From: Bacteroidota bacterium
GTDB lineage: Bacteria > Bacteroidota > Bacteroidia > Cytophagales > Cyclobacteriaceae
NCBI GenBank assembly: GCA_016178785.1
Contig: JACOSO010000029.1
Location: 1-43,756 of the forward strand
DNA: 43,756 nucleotides
Direction: 5' to 3'
Made by a program: the position numbers and the translations under genes. The notes beneath the pieces were generated by a model. The model did not search any database. It was not told where the DNA came from and was given only the letters and a program-made list of their open reading frames with translations. Positions 1-8,252 of the stretch are shown here, one piece after another. Each line of letters begins with the position of its first letter. The stretch's first letter is position 1.

Positions 1-91
1 CTGCCACAAATTTTTTCTTCTTCTCAGGATCACCTCCCGTGAAATCCGCCAGGTCCAACGAGGGGACTTCATCGTATAAAATTTCAGCCAT
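1..91 (-). CDS. 2OG-Fe(II) oxygenase (isopenicillin N synthase-like), N-terminal fragment
   Basis: Only the first 30 codons are in the window; the gene runs off the left edge. Reading from the ATG at 91 on the minus strand gives a start like MAEILYDEVPSLDLADF, followed by a GGDPEKKKKFV segment. An N-terminal 'P-x-LDLADF...GDPEKKKKFV' pattern is typical of isopenicillin N synthase family dioxygenases, where the first strand and helix precede the double-stranded beta-helix core. The His-Asp-His iron site lies outside the window, so the call rests on N-terminal resemblance alone. It is divergent from the superoxide dismutase gene, with about 150 bases between them. Confidence 0.55.
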   Translation of the reverse strand, partial: MAEILYDEVPSLDLADFTGGDPEKKKKFVA

Positions 92-242
92 ACCGTTTAA
101 ATTTTTGGGTCACGCAAGCTAAATATTTTTGGGTAAATTTATCCACAGATTATACAGATTGCACTGATGGACACAGATAAATTAAATTTTCTGTTGTGAA
201 ATGTGATCAATGACGATTTTCACTCAACAAAAAATCAAAAAT
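92..242. other. Divergent intergenic region with short direct repeats
   Basis: This spacer separates the oxygenase-like gene from the dismutase gene. It holds two copies of ATTTTTGGGT (near 98 and 125) and then a degenerate run of CACAGATT-like units (near 142-177). Runs of this kind recur as intergenic repeats in many bacterial genomes. No clear promoter could be assigned. Confidence 0.35.
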
Positions 243-977
243 ATGAAACCAATTAGCAGAAGAAAATTTGTAAAAGATTCGATTAAGGCAACAACCGCAG
301 CCGCTATGGTGATGCCGCTCGGTTTGAATGCAGAACCCGTGGTCTGTGTCGACACAGACCACAAGGAAAATTCAAGTCCATTCCAGTTTGCGCAAATTCC
401 TCTGCCTTATGCCTACACAGCCCTTGAACCTCACATCGATGCGATGACGATGGAGATCCATTACACCAAGCATCACGCAGCTTATGTGAAGAATGTAAAT
501 GATGCGATCGCTGCCGAAAAAATTTCTTATGAAAACGAAAAAGATTTTTTTGCAAATGCATCCAAGCTTTCCGCAAAAGCGAAGAACAACAGTGGCGGAA
601 CATGGAACCACAATTTTTTCTGGCAAGTGATGAAGGCGAATGGAGGAGGTGCACCCACCGGAAAAATCGGTGATGCGATCAATGGCTCTTTCAGCTCCTT
701 TGATAAGTTCAAAGAAGAATTTACAAAAGCAGCGATGGGCCGTTTTGGTTCAGGATGGGCCTGGTTGATAAACGATGGAGGCAAGTTAAAAATCGGAAGC
801 ACAGCCAATCAAGACAACCCAATGATGGACACTTCAGAATTAAAAGGCACTCCGCTACTCGCCCTCGATGTGTGGGAGCATGCGTACTATCTCAAATACC
901 AAAATAAGCGCAACGAATATGTCGCTAGTTGGTGGAATTTAGTGAATTGGGATGAGGTGGCGAAGAGACTTGGGTAG
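243..977 (+). CDS. Fe/Mn superoxide dismutase, Tat-exported
   Basis: Superoxide dismutase of the Fe/Mn family, converting superoxide to hydrogen peroxide and oxygen. The dismutase part shows the family landmarks in order: an N-terminal helix with EIHYTKHHAAYV (first metal His), GGTWNHNFFW (second His), FGSGWAWL, and the DVWEHAYY signature that supplies the last Asp and His. I prefer the ATG at 243 over the in-frame ATG at 210, because it starts a classical twin-arginine signal: SRRKFVK, then an alanine-rich hydrophobic stretch ending near LGLNA. The enzyme should therefore be folded in the cytoplasm and exported to the periplasm or envelope. Whether Fe or Mn is used cannot be told from sequence here. 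It stands alone, convergent with the toxin-antitoxin-like pair. Confidence 0.93.
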   Translation: MKPISRRKFVKDSIKATTAAAMVMPLGLNAEPVVCVDTDHKENSSPFQFAQIPLPYAYTALEPHIDAMTMEIHYTKHHAAYVKNVNDAIAAEKISYENEKDFFANASKLSAKAKNNSGGTWNHNFFWQVMKANGGGAPTGKIGDAINGSFSSFDKFKEEFTKAAMGRFGSGWAWLINDGGKLKIGSTANQDNPMMDTSELKGTPLLALDVWEHAYYLKYQNKRNEYVASWWNLVNWDEVAKRLG

Positions 978-1001
978 GCAATCAACATCAATTTCGTTTC
1001 C

Positions 1002-1325
1002 TTACAATTTAATCTCAGTCGGTCCTGCCTTCAAGGTAGTCGTTAACACAATTTTTATTTTATGAATCAGCTCTTTAAGAGTAACGTAACTATTGTCAGG
1101 TGCATTTAACACAATAACAGCAACGGTGTATTTCGTAAAATTCTGTTGATACTGTAAGTTTTTGTCAAACGTTAACAGTGCGTCAAACTTATTCTCGGTT
1201 AGCAGTTCCAATAACTTGCCATTTGAAATTCCAGTCCAGCCTTTGTCGGCTGCGGTGTAAATTTCATGTTCTTGAAGGTCCTGCTTTAGTCGTTTCGGAA
1301 GGTTCTCATCAAGCAGCAGTCTCAT
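1002..1325 (-). CDS. DUF5615 family PIN-like protein (probable toxin)
   Basis: A 107-residue protein of the DUF5615 family, a small PIN-like nuclease fold. It begins MRLLLDENLPKRL, which carries the characteristic N-terminal acidic residues, and continues with a central LLTFDKNLQYQQ block containing the second conserved Asp. These acidic residues are the expected metal-binding site. Its start overlaps the 3' end of the upstream DUF433 gene by 17 bases, so the two are translationally coupled. Family members paired this way are proposed to be VapBC-like toxin-antitoxin modules with this gene as the toxin; activity is inferred. Confidence 0.85.
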   Translation of the reverse strand: MRLLLDENLPKRLKQDLQEHEIYTAADKGWTGISNGKLLELLTENKFDALLTFDKNLQYQQNFTKYTVAVIVLNAPDNSYVTLKELIHKIKIVLTTTLKAGPTEIKL

Positions 1326-1551
1326 AGATTTGCTCGATGTTTTTTGAAGTCAGAATTTTGCTGGCAATCTCAATTACAGCAATTGCTTGATCTTTTTTAA
1401 CTGTCGGAAAATCGTCCAAGAACTCATCCAGTGTAATGCCTTTTTCTAAATGATCAAATAGTGTTTGAATGGGGACTCGTGTTCCTTTGAAAACTGGATT
1501 GCCAGACAAAATTTCTTTATCAATATTGATATAGTCCTTCACACGATACAT
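1309..1551 (-). CDS. DUF433 domain protein (probable antitoxin)
   Basis: About 80 residues of the DUF433 family, a small winged-helix-like protein. The signature 'INIDKEILSGNPVFKGTRVPIQTL' region, followed by 'HLEKGITLDEFLDDFPTV', is the usual DUF433 pattern. I chose the ATG at 1551 (MYRVKDYI); an upstream in-frame ATG at 1566 would add only five residues. It overlaps the DUF5615 gene, which is the standard arrangement of this pair, so it most likely serves as the DNA-binding antitoxin that autoregulates the operon. The role is inferred from family and neighbour. Confidence 0.85.
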   Translation of the reverse strand: MYRVKDYINIDKEILSGNPVFKGTRVPIQTLFDHLEKGITLDEFLDDFPTVKKDQAIAVIEIASKILTSKNIEQIYETAA

Positions 1552-1598
1552 AATACAAATGTACAAAAATTGTCAGGCAAGTCTTGACCTCAGGCTTA

Positions 1599-1763
1599 CA
1601 TCAGAGGATTCCATTTTCAACTGTCCGATATTTTCGGACAGTTGGCTATCTTCTTTGGCCAGTATTGTTTTCAGGTCCTCCAGTACTTCCTTGATTTGTC
1701 GCTCCCGTCAAGGCTCAATAACAACCGTACTTTTTTTAGTTCAAATAATTTTATATCACTCAT
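1599..1763 (-). pseudogene. Decayed tandem copy of the 5' end of the BRO-like gene
   Basis: On the minus strand this segment starts ATGAGTGATATAAAATTATT and closely follows the first part of the intact gene at 1768-2601. A piece of roughly 50 bases is missing after codon 13 (the part encoding THWDEEKEVWLFSVID), and the frame is broken soon after. The conserved stretch encoding SENIGQLKMESSD is still recognisable near 1602-1645. Similarity stops around 1599. The copy begins four bases beyond the stop codon of the intact gene. It is a remnant of a tandem duplication with an internal deletion, not a functional gene. Confidence 0.8.
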
Positions 1764-1767
1764 AATG

Positions 1768-2601
1768 TCATTTCAATTTCTTACGTTTCGGTGTTCCCTC
1801 TACAATGTTCTTGGCGTTTAGCTTACTCACAATTTTCTTTCCGGTCTTGGCCTCAATTTGTCTTCTCGCATTTCCGGCAATCGTTCCGCCTTGTTTCGCT
1901 ATTACTTTGCTTTTGTCTAATGTAGTTGGCCTATTCTCTTTTGAAATTTCTGTGGTTGTTGCTTCAGCCAGCATGTTCAAAACCAATTCCAGGTTGGTCA
2001 TGTGGTCACGGAGATTTTCTTTCTTCAAGTCTTTGTGCTTTTTGTATTGCTTGACAGACTTACCGCTCCATGCTTTGGTAATGATGTCCGTAAGAACGGC
2101 AAAGTCCATTCCTCTTTTCACTCCACGTTTTTCCCATTCGTCTGTAAGCTCTTTTCTTACTTCAATACTTTTTAGTCGCTGGTTGATCCATTCTTTGGTG
2201 TAGCCTTTGGCCAAATAGGTTTCCATAGCTCGGTCAAAACTCAGCTCTGGGTCTTCGGTTTCTTCAATTCTTTCGTAGCCTACTTGGGCTAACCATTGCT
2301 TGAACGGTTCGGCTTTAGGTGAGGGAATAGACTGAATCAATCGTAATATTTGGGCAGTGTCTGCTACATCAGTGTTGTAAAACTTGCCATCTGAGGATTC
2401 CATTTTCAGTTGTCCGATATTTTCGGACAACTCACTTCCTTCCTGTCTTAACTTGGTTTTCAGGTCGTTCCAGTACTTCCTTGGCCTGTCGCTGCCTGTT
2501 AAGGCCTCAATAACATCGATAACGGAAAAGAGCCATACTTCTTTCTCCTCATCCCAATGAGTTCGTACTTTTTTTGATTCAAATAATTTTATATCGCTCA
2601 T
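1768..2601 (-). CDS. BRO-N domain / DinD-like phage antirepressor family protein
   Basis: A 277-residue protein whose N-terminus (SDIKLFESKKVRTHWDEE, then WLFSVIDVIEALTGSDRPRKYW) is a BRO-N domain, found in phage antirepressors and baculovirus BRO proteins and expected to bind DNA. The middle contains a WINQRLKSIEVRKELTDEW block. The C-terminus has KQGGTIAGNARRQIEAKTGKKIVS, which resembles the end of DinD-type damage-inducible proteins. The last residues are lysine-rich. It is soluble, with no signal peptide. No other phage genes are nearby, so it looks like a solitary accessory gene. A broken duplicate of its own 5' end lies directly downstream. Confidence 0.8.
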   Translation of the reverse strand: MSDIKLFESKKVRTHWDEEKEVWLFSVIDVIEALTGSDRPRKYWNDLKTKLRQEGSELSENIGQLKMESSDGKFYNTDVADTAQILRLIQSIPSPKAEPFKQWLAQVGYERIEETEDPELSFDRAMETYLAKGYTKEWINQRLKSIEVRKELTDEWEKRGVKRGMDFAVLTDIITKAWSGKSVKQYKKHKDLKKENLRDHMTNLELVLNMLAEATTTEISKENRPTTLDKSKVIAKQGGTIAGNARRQIEAKTGKKIVSKLNAKNIVEGTPKRKKLK

Positions 2602-2672
2602 AATGTGTCATCTGTCGAGTGGATGTTGTTGCCTTTATTTCGCAGATGGTGAAGTAAGCTGTTTTTGCATAG

Positions 2673-3359
2673 CTATTTGTCCGTAAGTCTTCCTATTATG
2701 ATTCCGGCTATTAGAGATGCCAAACCTGTAATTATTCCGACTAGTATTTTGTCTTTGTTTCTATTCCAGAAACCGTATTCATGTTTTCTTGTTAGTATTA
2801 TTCCCGGCCAGACGAATCGGTTGATTAACGAAGCTATATTAATGATAACCACTGTTCCCGTCATCCATATTAACCATGAGTATCGAATGGTGTCGGTCTT
2901 TTTATCGATGTTAAATGAACAAACTGCAATACAGATCAAGGAAAGATAGAATATGTATAAGGGATTAAACACTTTGTAGTGCCATTTCACTTTGGTTTTT
3001 AAAAAATCTTTTAGTTCGAAACCAAATGTGTAGATTTTTTCTGATCCTCTCGAAAAAATGTGGACATGGTTTCCTTTGATATCTATTGAAGTCCATTTCA
3101 AAATATCGCCTATTTCATTCGGTTGGTTTTTTAATTTTTCTTCGGGAACACTGGGAGTTCCTCTGATGTAAAGTTTTTTTGGGTTGGGTCCCTTGAGCTT
3201 TAATATTTCATCTAGGTTATCGTAGATGATATCCGAATCTTGAATTTCTATTTTAAAATCGTGCTTGGTTAGACGAGAGATTATGTGTTCTATATCGTCT
3301 CTAAATAATTGGATACCTTCTATTGATTCTGAGAATTCCGTTTTGTCTTTTTGCTTCAT
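2673..3359 (-). CDS. Unknown membrane protein
   Basis: I do not recognise a family. The start at 3359 (MKQKDKTEFSESIEG) is preferred; an in-frame ATG at 3461 would add 34 residues that read like translated non-coding sequence. About 130 N-terminal residues are hydrophilic and mixed alpha/beta in character, with IIYDNLDEILKLKGPNPKKLYIRG. Three hydrophobic helices follow (starting FNPLYIFYLSLICIAV, WLIWMTGTVVIINIASLI and KILVGIITGLASLIAGIIIG), then a short charged tail. It is probably an inner-membrane protein with a cytoplasmic N-terminal domain. It sits in the accessory island and may have arrived by transfer. Confidence 0.6.
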   Translation of the reverse strand: MKQKDKTEFSESIEGIQLFRDDIEHIISRLTKHDFKIEIQDSDIIYDNLDEILKLKGPNPKKLYIRGTPSVPEEKLKNQPNEIGDILKWTSIDIKGNHVHIFSRGSEKIYTFGFELKDFLKTKVKWHYKVFNPLYIFYLSLICIAVCSFNIDKKTDTIRYSWLIWMTGTVVIINIASLINRFVWPGIILTRKHEYGFWNRNKDKILVGIITGLASLIAGIIIGRLTDK

Positions 3360-3777
3360 TATGGTGGATATGAACGAAGTTAAGAAAAAATTAAGGGTAG
3401 CCACCACGCTGTCCGCGCGACATTGGACATAACATCTGGCTACACGCCACTGTATTTCCATTTTAATTCTTTCTACAAGATAAAATCGTTTTTGCCCGTT
3501 TCTTAGCTATTACCAGCTGAAAGAGTAAACCCGCGCGAGATACTTCTCCTTGCTTCTGGATGACATGCAGACGCGCAGTGAACGAAGTGAGTAAAATAGC
3601 CACGGCCTTAAGGCAGTGGTAACTAATCCAGCACGAAAACAAGCGCGCGAGCAAAGCAAAGACATCGCTAAATTCTTCTATCGCGCTTTTGGCCCAAAAT
3701 TCAATCTGAGACAATTTGTTATACAACCTGTTTTGTGAACCGGATCGAATTAAAAACCGTTTAGTTAAATTTATACA
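3360..3777. other. Structured non-coding stretch upstream of lhr
   Basis: No convincing gene is present. There are several short inverted repeats: GTAGCCA/TGGCTAC arms around 3397-3445 enclosing GTCC/GGAC arms, and a near-perfect 20-base dyad at 3600-3619 (CCAC-G-GCCTT/AAGGC-A-GTGG). Two related segments reading 'TGAACGAAGT...TAGCCAC' occur near 3370-3403 and 3579-3603. A minus-strand open frame of 87 codons (3463-3726) has no family resemblance and spans the dyad, so I do not call it. The layout resembles the flanks of mobile gene cassettes, but no textbook recombination site was identified. Confidence 0.4.
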
Positions 3778-6700
3778 ATGGCACTAAGCCTTTTTCACAA
3801 AGCAGTTTCGAATTGGTTTACTGAGACCTTTAAAAAACCAACGGATGTCCAGCGTCAGGCGTGGGAAGCGATAAAATCTTCTCAAAATACCCTGATCGCT
3901 GCTCCCACTGGGTCGGGCAAAACGCTTGCAGCTTTTCTTTCGGCTATTGATGATCTTATTGTTCAGGGAATCGAAGGAAAGTTAGAGCCGGGAACTCAAG
4001 TCGTTTACATTTCTCCGCTGAAGGCGTTAAGCAATGACATTGAAAGGAACCTCCAGTTTCCGCTTGCGGGTATTAAAAAAGAACTCGAGGCTTCGGGGCT
4101 TCCTCCCGTTGATATTCAAGTAGTCGTCAGAACGGGAGATACTCCAATGGCTGACCGGGCTCAAATGCTCAAACATCCTCCACACATTCTCGTCACTACT
4201 CCTGAATCACTTTATCTTTTGCTCACGAGTGTCAACGGACGAAAAATGCTGAGCACGGTTCATACGCTGATCATCGATGAAATCCACGCACTTGTTGGTG
4301 ATAAAAGAGGATCTCATTTGTCGCTTTCGGTAGAGCGTCTTGAAACTTTGGTAGGAAAAAAACTTCACCGCATCGGACTTTCCGCAACTCAAAAACCTGT
4401 GGAACAAGTCGCCAGTTTTCTGGTGGGTAACAAAGGGAACAATTCCCTCTCCTCTGGAGAGGGCCAGGGTGAGGCCTGTAAGATCATTGATACAGGACAT
4501 TCACGTAAACTGGATTTGTCGATAGAAATTCCAAACTCACCATTGACGGCTGTCATGGCAAATGAAGTGTGGGCAGAAATTTACAATCGACTCATTCAAT
4601 TAATCGCTACGCATGAAACAACGTTGATTTTTGTCAACACCAGAAGGCTTGCAGAAAGATTATCTCACAACCTGAATGAAAAATTGGGAGCAGGCCAAGT
4701 GTTAGCACATCATGGAAGCATGTCGAAAGACTTGCGGTTTACAGCTGAGCGGAAACTCAAGTCAGGGGAGCTTAAGGCACTAGTTGCCACAGCATCGATG
4801 GAGCTGGGCATTGACGTTGGTTCTATTGATCTCGTTTGCCAGATCGGAGCGCCTCGCTCTATCGCTACGTTTCTACAGCGCGTGGGTCGGTCGGGGCACA
4901 GTGTAAACAAGATTCCGAAAGGAAAATTGTTTCCACTCACATTGGATGAGCTGGTCGACTGCACATCGATCATGGATTCGATTCAGCGTGGAGAGCTTGA
5001 CAAAATCATTATGCCTGAAAAGCCGTTGGATATTCTCGCTCAGCAGATCGTTGCCGAAACATCTTGTGAAGAATACACCGATGATGATTTGTTCTCGCTT
5101 GTCAAGAAGCCTTACCCCTATCGTGATTTGACGCGAAAAGAATTTGACGAAGTAGTTACCATGCTTTCCGAAGGATTTACGAGCAGGAACGGAAGAAGAG
5201 GCGCATATCTCTATCACGACCAGGTGAACGAACGCATCAAGGCACGGAAAGGTGCACGGTTGACAGCGATCATATCAGGGGGTGCGATACCGGATAATTT
5301 TGAATACGATGTCAAGCTCGAGCCAGGCAATATTTTTCTTGGAACGTTGAACGAAGACTTTGCTATAGAAAGTATTCCAGGAGATATTTTCAAACTGGGT
5401 AACAACTCCTGGAAAATTCTGCGGATCGAAAAAGGCACAGTCCGTGTGGAAGATGCGGCCGGGCAACCTCCAAATATTCCTTTCTGGCTTGGCGAAGCAC
5501 CGGGAAGAACAAAAGAACTTTCGTTTGCAGTATCACGTCTTCGCGAAGAAATTTCTTCCCGACTGGGCGACCTCAATTCACTTCAACCGGGATATGTAAA
5601 TCAAGACAATACATGGAAGAAAGATGCTGAAGAGTGGCTTGTCAAAGACAGAAACATTTTGCCTGCTGCTGCCGATCAATTGATTGAATACCTCGGAGCA
5701 GCCAAAGCGGCATTGAAAGTAATGCCCTCACAAACGAGCATCGTCATGGAGCGTTTCTTTGATGAGGCTGGCGATATGCACCTGGTTATTCATTCGCCTT
5801 TTGGAAGTCGGATGAACAAAGCGTGGGGCTTAGCACTTCGAAAAAGATTCTGTCGCAAATTCAATTTCGAATTGCAGGCTGCCGCGAATGATAATGCCAT
5901 CATTTTGTCGCTGGGATCAACGCATAGTTTTCCGCTCGAAGAAGTTTTTGGGTATCTCAGTCCGGAAACGGTGAGAGATGTTTTGATCCAGGCCATGTTG
6001 GATGCACCGATGTTTGGCATTCGATGGCGATGGAATGCTTCGCGCGCGTTGGCGGTGATCAGAAGACGCACTGATCATAAAGTGCCCGCACAATTGCAAC
6101 GCATGCAATCGGAAGATCTCGTAGCACAAGTATTTCCAGATCAATTGGCTTGCCTTGAAAATATTCCCGGTGAGCGCGAAGTACCCGATCATCCGCTCGT
6201 GAACCAAACCATTCATGATTGTTTATATGAAGCGATGGATATTGAAGGACTTGAAGAGTTGCTTCGAAAAATCAAGAACAAAGAGATCGACCTGATCACC
6301 CGGGATTTGAAAGAACCTTCTCCACTTGCCTATGAAATTGTGAATGCGCGTCCTTATGCATTTCTTGATGACGCGCCACTGGAAGAAAGAAGAACACAAG
6401 CAGTCAGAAACAGAAGATCGCTGTCACCCGCAGAAGCGAACGACCTCGGCAAACTTGACCCTGCTGCAATAGAATCGGTAAAAAAGGAAGCCTGGCCTGA
6501 AGCTACCAATGCGGATGAATTGCATGACGCCATGCTCCTCTCTGGATTAATTACCCAAGAAGAAGGAATTCAAAACAATTGGAAAGATTATTTCGATGAA
6601 TTGATTGCTGCGGGTAGGGCAACTGTTCTACAAAACAACAAGAATGAGTTATGGGTTGCCACCGAACGCCTGCCTGCCATTCTGAAAATTTATACCGATT

Positions 6701-8148
6701 GGCATTTAAAATATGAAGTAACTGTTCCTGAAAAAATTCTTCAGGCAACCGATGATAAAGATCCGTTGACAGAGCTTGTTCGCGGAAGACTTGAGATCTC
6801 CGGACCCATTAGCGTTGTCGAGCTTTCCGAAACTTTAAAAATAACAGAGTCAAATATCAATCAAGCATTGCTGAGATTAGAGAATGAAGGTTTTGTGTTC
6901 CGTGGAAATTTTTCGGGAACTGAAGAAGAGTGGTGTGAGCGAAGGCTGCTGGCAAGAATTCACCGATACACCATCCGAAAACTGCGAAGTGAAATTCAGC
7001 CGGTATCTGCAGCTGATTATATGAGATTCTTGTTCTCTTGGCATCAACTCAATCCAGGGAGCCAAGCGCAAGGGCCTTTTGGTGTTGAACTTATGATCCA
7101 GAAGTTGGAAGGCTTCGAGGCTCCTGCAATTTCATGGGAAGGTGATTTGCTTCCTTCTCGAATTGCCGACTACGATCACCAGTGGCTGGACATGCTTTGT
7201 GTAGCTGGAAAAATTTCATGGGGAAGATTCAGGCCTTCGTTGACGAAAGAGAAAAAAGCTAATAGTCCCATCCGCACCACGCCAGTGACATTTGTAAGCC
7301 GCAATAAACTAAATGCATGGAGAACGCACAATACTGATGAGCAAGAAGAGAAGCAACTTTTTCCACGGGCTGTTTTAGTGCTGGATGTGTTAAAGAAACA
7401 TGGCGCTTCCTTCTTTGATGATTTGGTTTTTAAGACAAAACTTTTTCCTTCGCAAACCGAAGAGGCCCTTGGCGAACTGATCAGCTCAGGATTAACTACT
7501 TCAGATTCTTTTACTGGCTTGCACGCACTACTTATTCCAGAAAAATATAAGACCAACGCAGGGCACAGACCAGATGTTGAAGTGTTTTCCATGAGCTATG
7601 CAGGTCGTTGGTCCTTGCTTTTGAACGAACCCAAAAACAATGATCCTCAAATTCACGAAGAGGAAATTGAATCCATAACCTGGGCGCTGTTGCGGAGGTA
7701 CGGAGTTCTTTTCAGAAAGCTGGCTGAGCGTGAGAACCTTGCTCCACCGTGGCGCGACCTTGTGAGAAAGTTACGCACGCTTGAAGATCGAGGACAAATT
7801 CGAGGTGGCCGTTTTGTTGAAGGTGTGTATGGCGAACAATTTGCGCTGCCCGAAGCAATAGTTGAATTGAGAAAAATCAAAAACGAAACCAAAAGAGATG
7901 TCCTAGTATCCATCAGCGCAGCTGATCCGCTCAACCTGACAGGCATCATTACGCACGGCAGAAGGATCCCCGCTTATTCCGGAAACCGAGTATTGTATCG
8001 TGACGGAGTTCCGGTAGCTGTGAAGGAAGCGGGAGAAATTCAGTTTCTAATAGAAGACGCATCAGAAAAATGGCCGCTTCAAAATGCATTGCTTCAGCAT
8101 TCGATTTCGCCAAAGCTTAGAAAGTATCTGGGGAAGGCAGCGTATTAG
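3778..8148 (+). CDS. lhr: Lhr-type large superfamily 2 DEAD/DEAH helicase
   Basis: At 1456 residues this matches the full-length Lhr family (E. coli Lhr is about 1540), which combines a helicase core with a large C-terminal extension and acts in nucleic-acid repair. Helicase motifs appear in order: Q-motif region PTDVQRQAW, motif I APTGSGKT (about 42-49), motif II DEIH (about 167), motif III LSATQKP, motif IV LIFVNTRRLAE, motif V ATASMELGIDVG and motif VI QRVGRSGH. The winged-helix and Lhr-core region follows, then the long C-terminal domain. The translation carries an insert of about 15 residues, NNSLSSGEGQGEAC, after the third motif; at DNA level this is a palindromic repeat (4445-4474). 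The gene is alone, with about 100 bases before the next gene. Confidence 0.95.
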   Translation: MALSLFHKAVSNWFTETFKKPTDVQRQAWEAIKSSQNTLIAAPTGSGKTLAAFLSAIDDLIVQGIEGKLEPGTQVVYISPLKALSNDIERNLQFPLAGIKKELEASGLPPVDIQVVVRTGDTPMADRAQMLKHPPHILVTTPESLYLLLTSVNGRKMLSTVHTLIIDEIHALVGDKRGSHLSLSVERLETLVGKKLHRIGLSATQKPVEQVASFLVGNKGNNSLSSGEGQGEACKIIDTGHSRKLDLSIEIPNSPLTAVMANEVWAEIYNRLIQLIATHETTLIFVNTRRLAERLSHNLNEKLGAGQVLAHHGSMSKDLRFTAERKLKSGELKALVATASMELGIDVGSIDLVCQIGAPRSIATFLQRVGRSGHSVNKIPKGKLFPLTLDELVDCTSIMDSIQRGELDKIIMPEKPLDILAQQIVAETSCEEYTDDDLFSLVKKPYPYRDLTRKEFDEVVTMLSEGFTSRNGRRGAYLYHDQVNERIKARKGARLTAIISGGAIPDNFEYDVKLEPGNIFLGTLNEDFAIESIPGDIFKLGNNSWKILRIEKGTVRVEDAAGQPPNIPFWLGEAPGRTKELSFAVSRLREEISSRLGDLNSLQPGYVNQDNTWKKDAEEWLVKDRNILPAAADQLIEYLGAAKAALKVMPSQTSIVMERFFDEAGDMHLVIHSPFGSRMNKAWGLALRKRFCRKFNFELQAAANDNAIILSLGSTHSFPLEEVFGYLSPETVRDVLIQAMLDAPMFGIRWRWNASRALAVIRRRTDHKVPAQLQRMQSEDLVAQVFPDQLACLENIPGEREVPDHPLVNQTIHDCLYEAMDIEGLEELLRKIKNKEIDLITRDLKEPSPLAYEIVNARPYAFLDDAPLEERRTQAVRNRRSLSPAEANDLGKLDPAAIESVKKEAWPEATNADELHDAMLLSGLITQEEGIQNNWKDYFDELIAAGRATVLQNNKNELWVATERLPAILKIYTDWHLKYEVTVPEKILQATDDKDPLTELVRGRLEISGPISVVELSETLKITESNINQALLRLENEGFVFRGNFSGTEEEWCERRLLARIHRYTIRKLRSEIQPVSAADYMRFLFSWHQLNPGSQAQGPFGVELMIQKLEGFEAPAISWEGDLLPSRIADYDHQWLDMLCVAGKISWGRFRPSLTKEKKANSPIRTTPVTFVSRNKLNAWRTHNTDEQEEKQLFPRAVLVLDVLKKHGASFFDDLVFKTKLFPSQTEEALGELISSGLTTSDSFTGLHALLIPEKYKTNAGHRPDVEVFSMSYAGRWSLLLNEPKNNDPQIHEEEIESITWALLRRYGVLFRKLAERENLAPPWRDLVRKLRTLEDRGQIRGGRFVEGVYGEQFALPEAIVELRKIKNETKRDVLVSISAADPLNLTGIITHGRRIPAYSGNRVLYRDGVPVAVKEAGEIQFLIEDASEKWPLQNALLQHSISPKLRKYLGKAAY
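4445..4474 (+). repeat. Palindromic REP/MITE-like repeat inside lhr
   Basis: CCCTCTCCTCTGGAGAGGG (4445-4463) is an 8-base inverted repeat around a three-base loop, followed by CCAGGGTGAGG. Sequences of the form 'ccctctcc-ttt-ggagaggg...aggggtgagg' are, from general knowledge, a recurrent dispersed intergenic repeat in Bacteroidota. Here the element sits inside a coding region, keeps the frame, and adds residues that typical Lhr proteins lack at this surface position between the two RecA-like domains. Confidence 0.7.
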
Positions 8149-8252
8149 GAAATCTGATAAAGCATCGGCCACTGGTCCGTTGACTACAAGATCTTAAATG
8201 TACATCAACAAATTGTTTTTGTTTTCATTTCATATTGCGTGATCTTTGTTTC

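Noticed and set aside
1559..1765. A 68-codon plus-strand open frame over the decayed BRO copy.
   Set aside because: It is the opposite strand of a pseudogene whose minus-strand similarity explains the sequence better.
3463..3726. An 87-codon minus-strand open frame.
   Set aside because: It shows no family resemblance, has a mixed amino-acid make-up, and crosses the CCAC/GTGG dyad; it more likely reflects non-coding cassette-type sequence.
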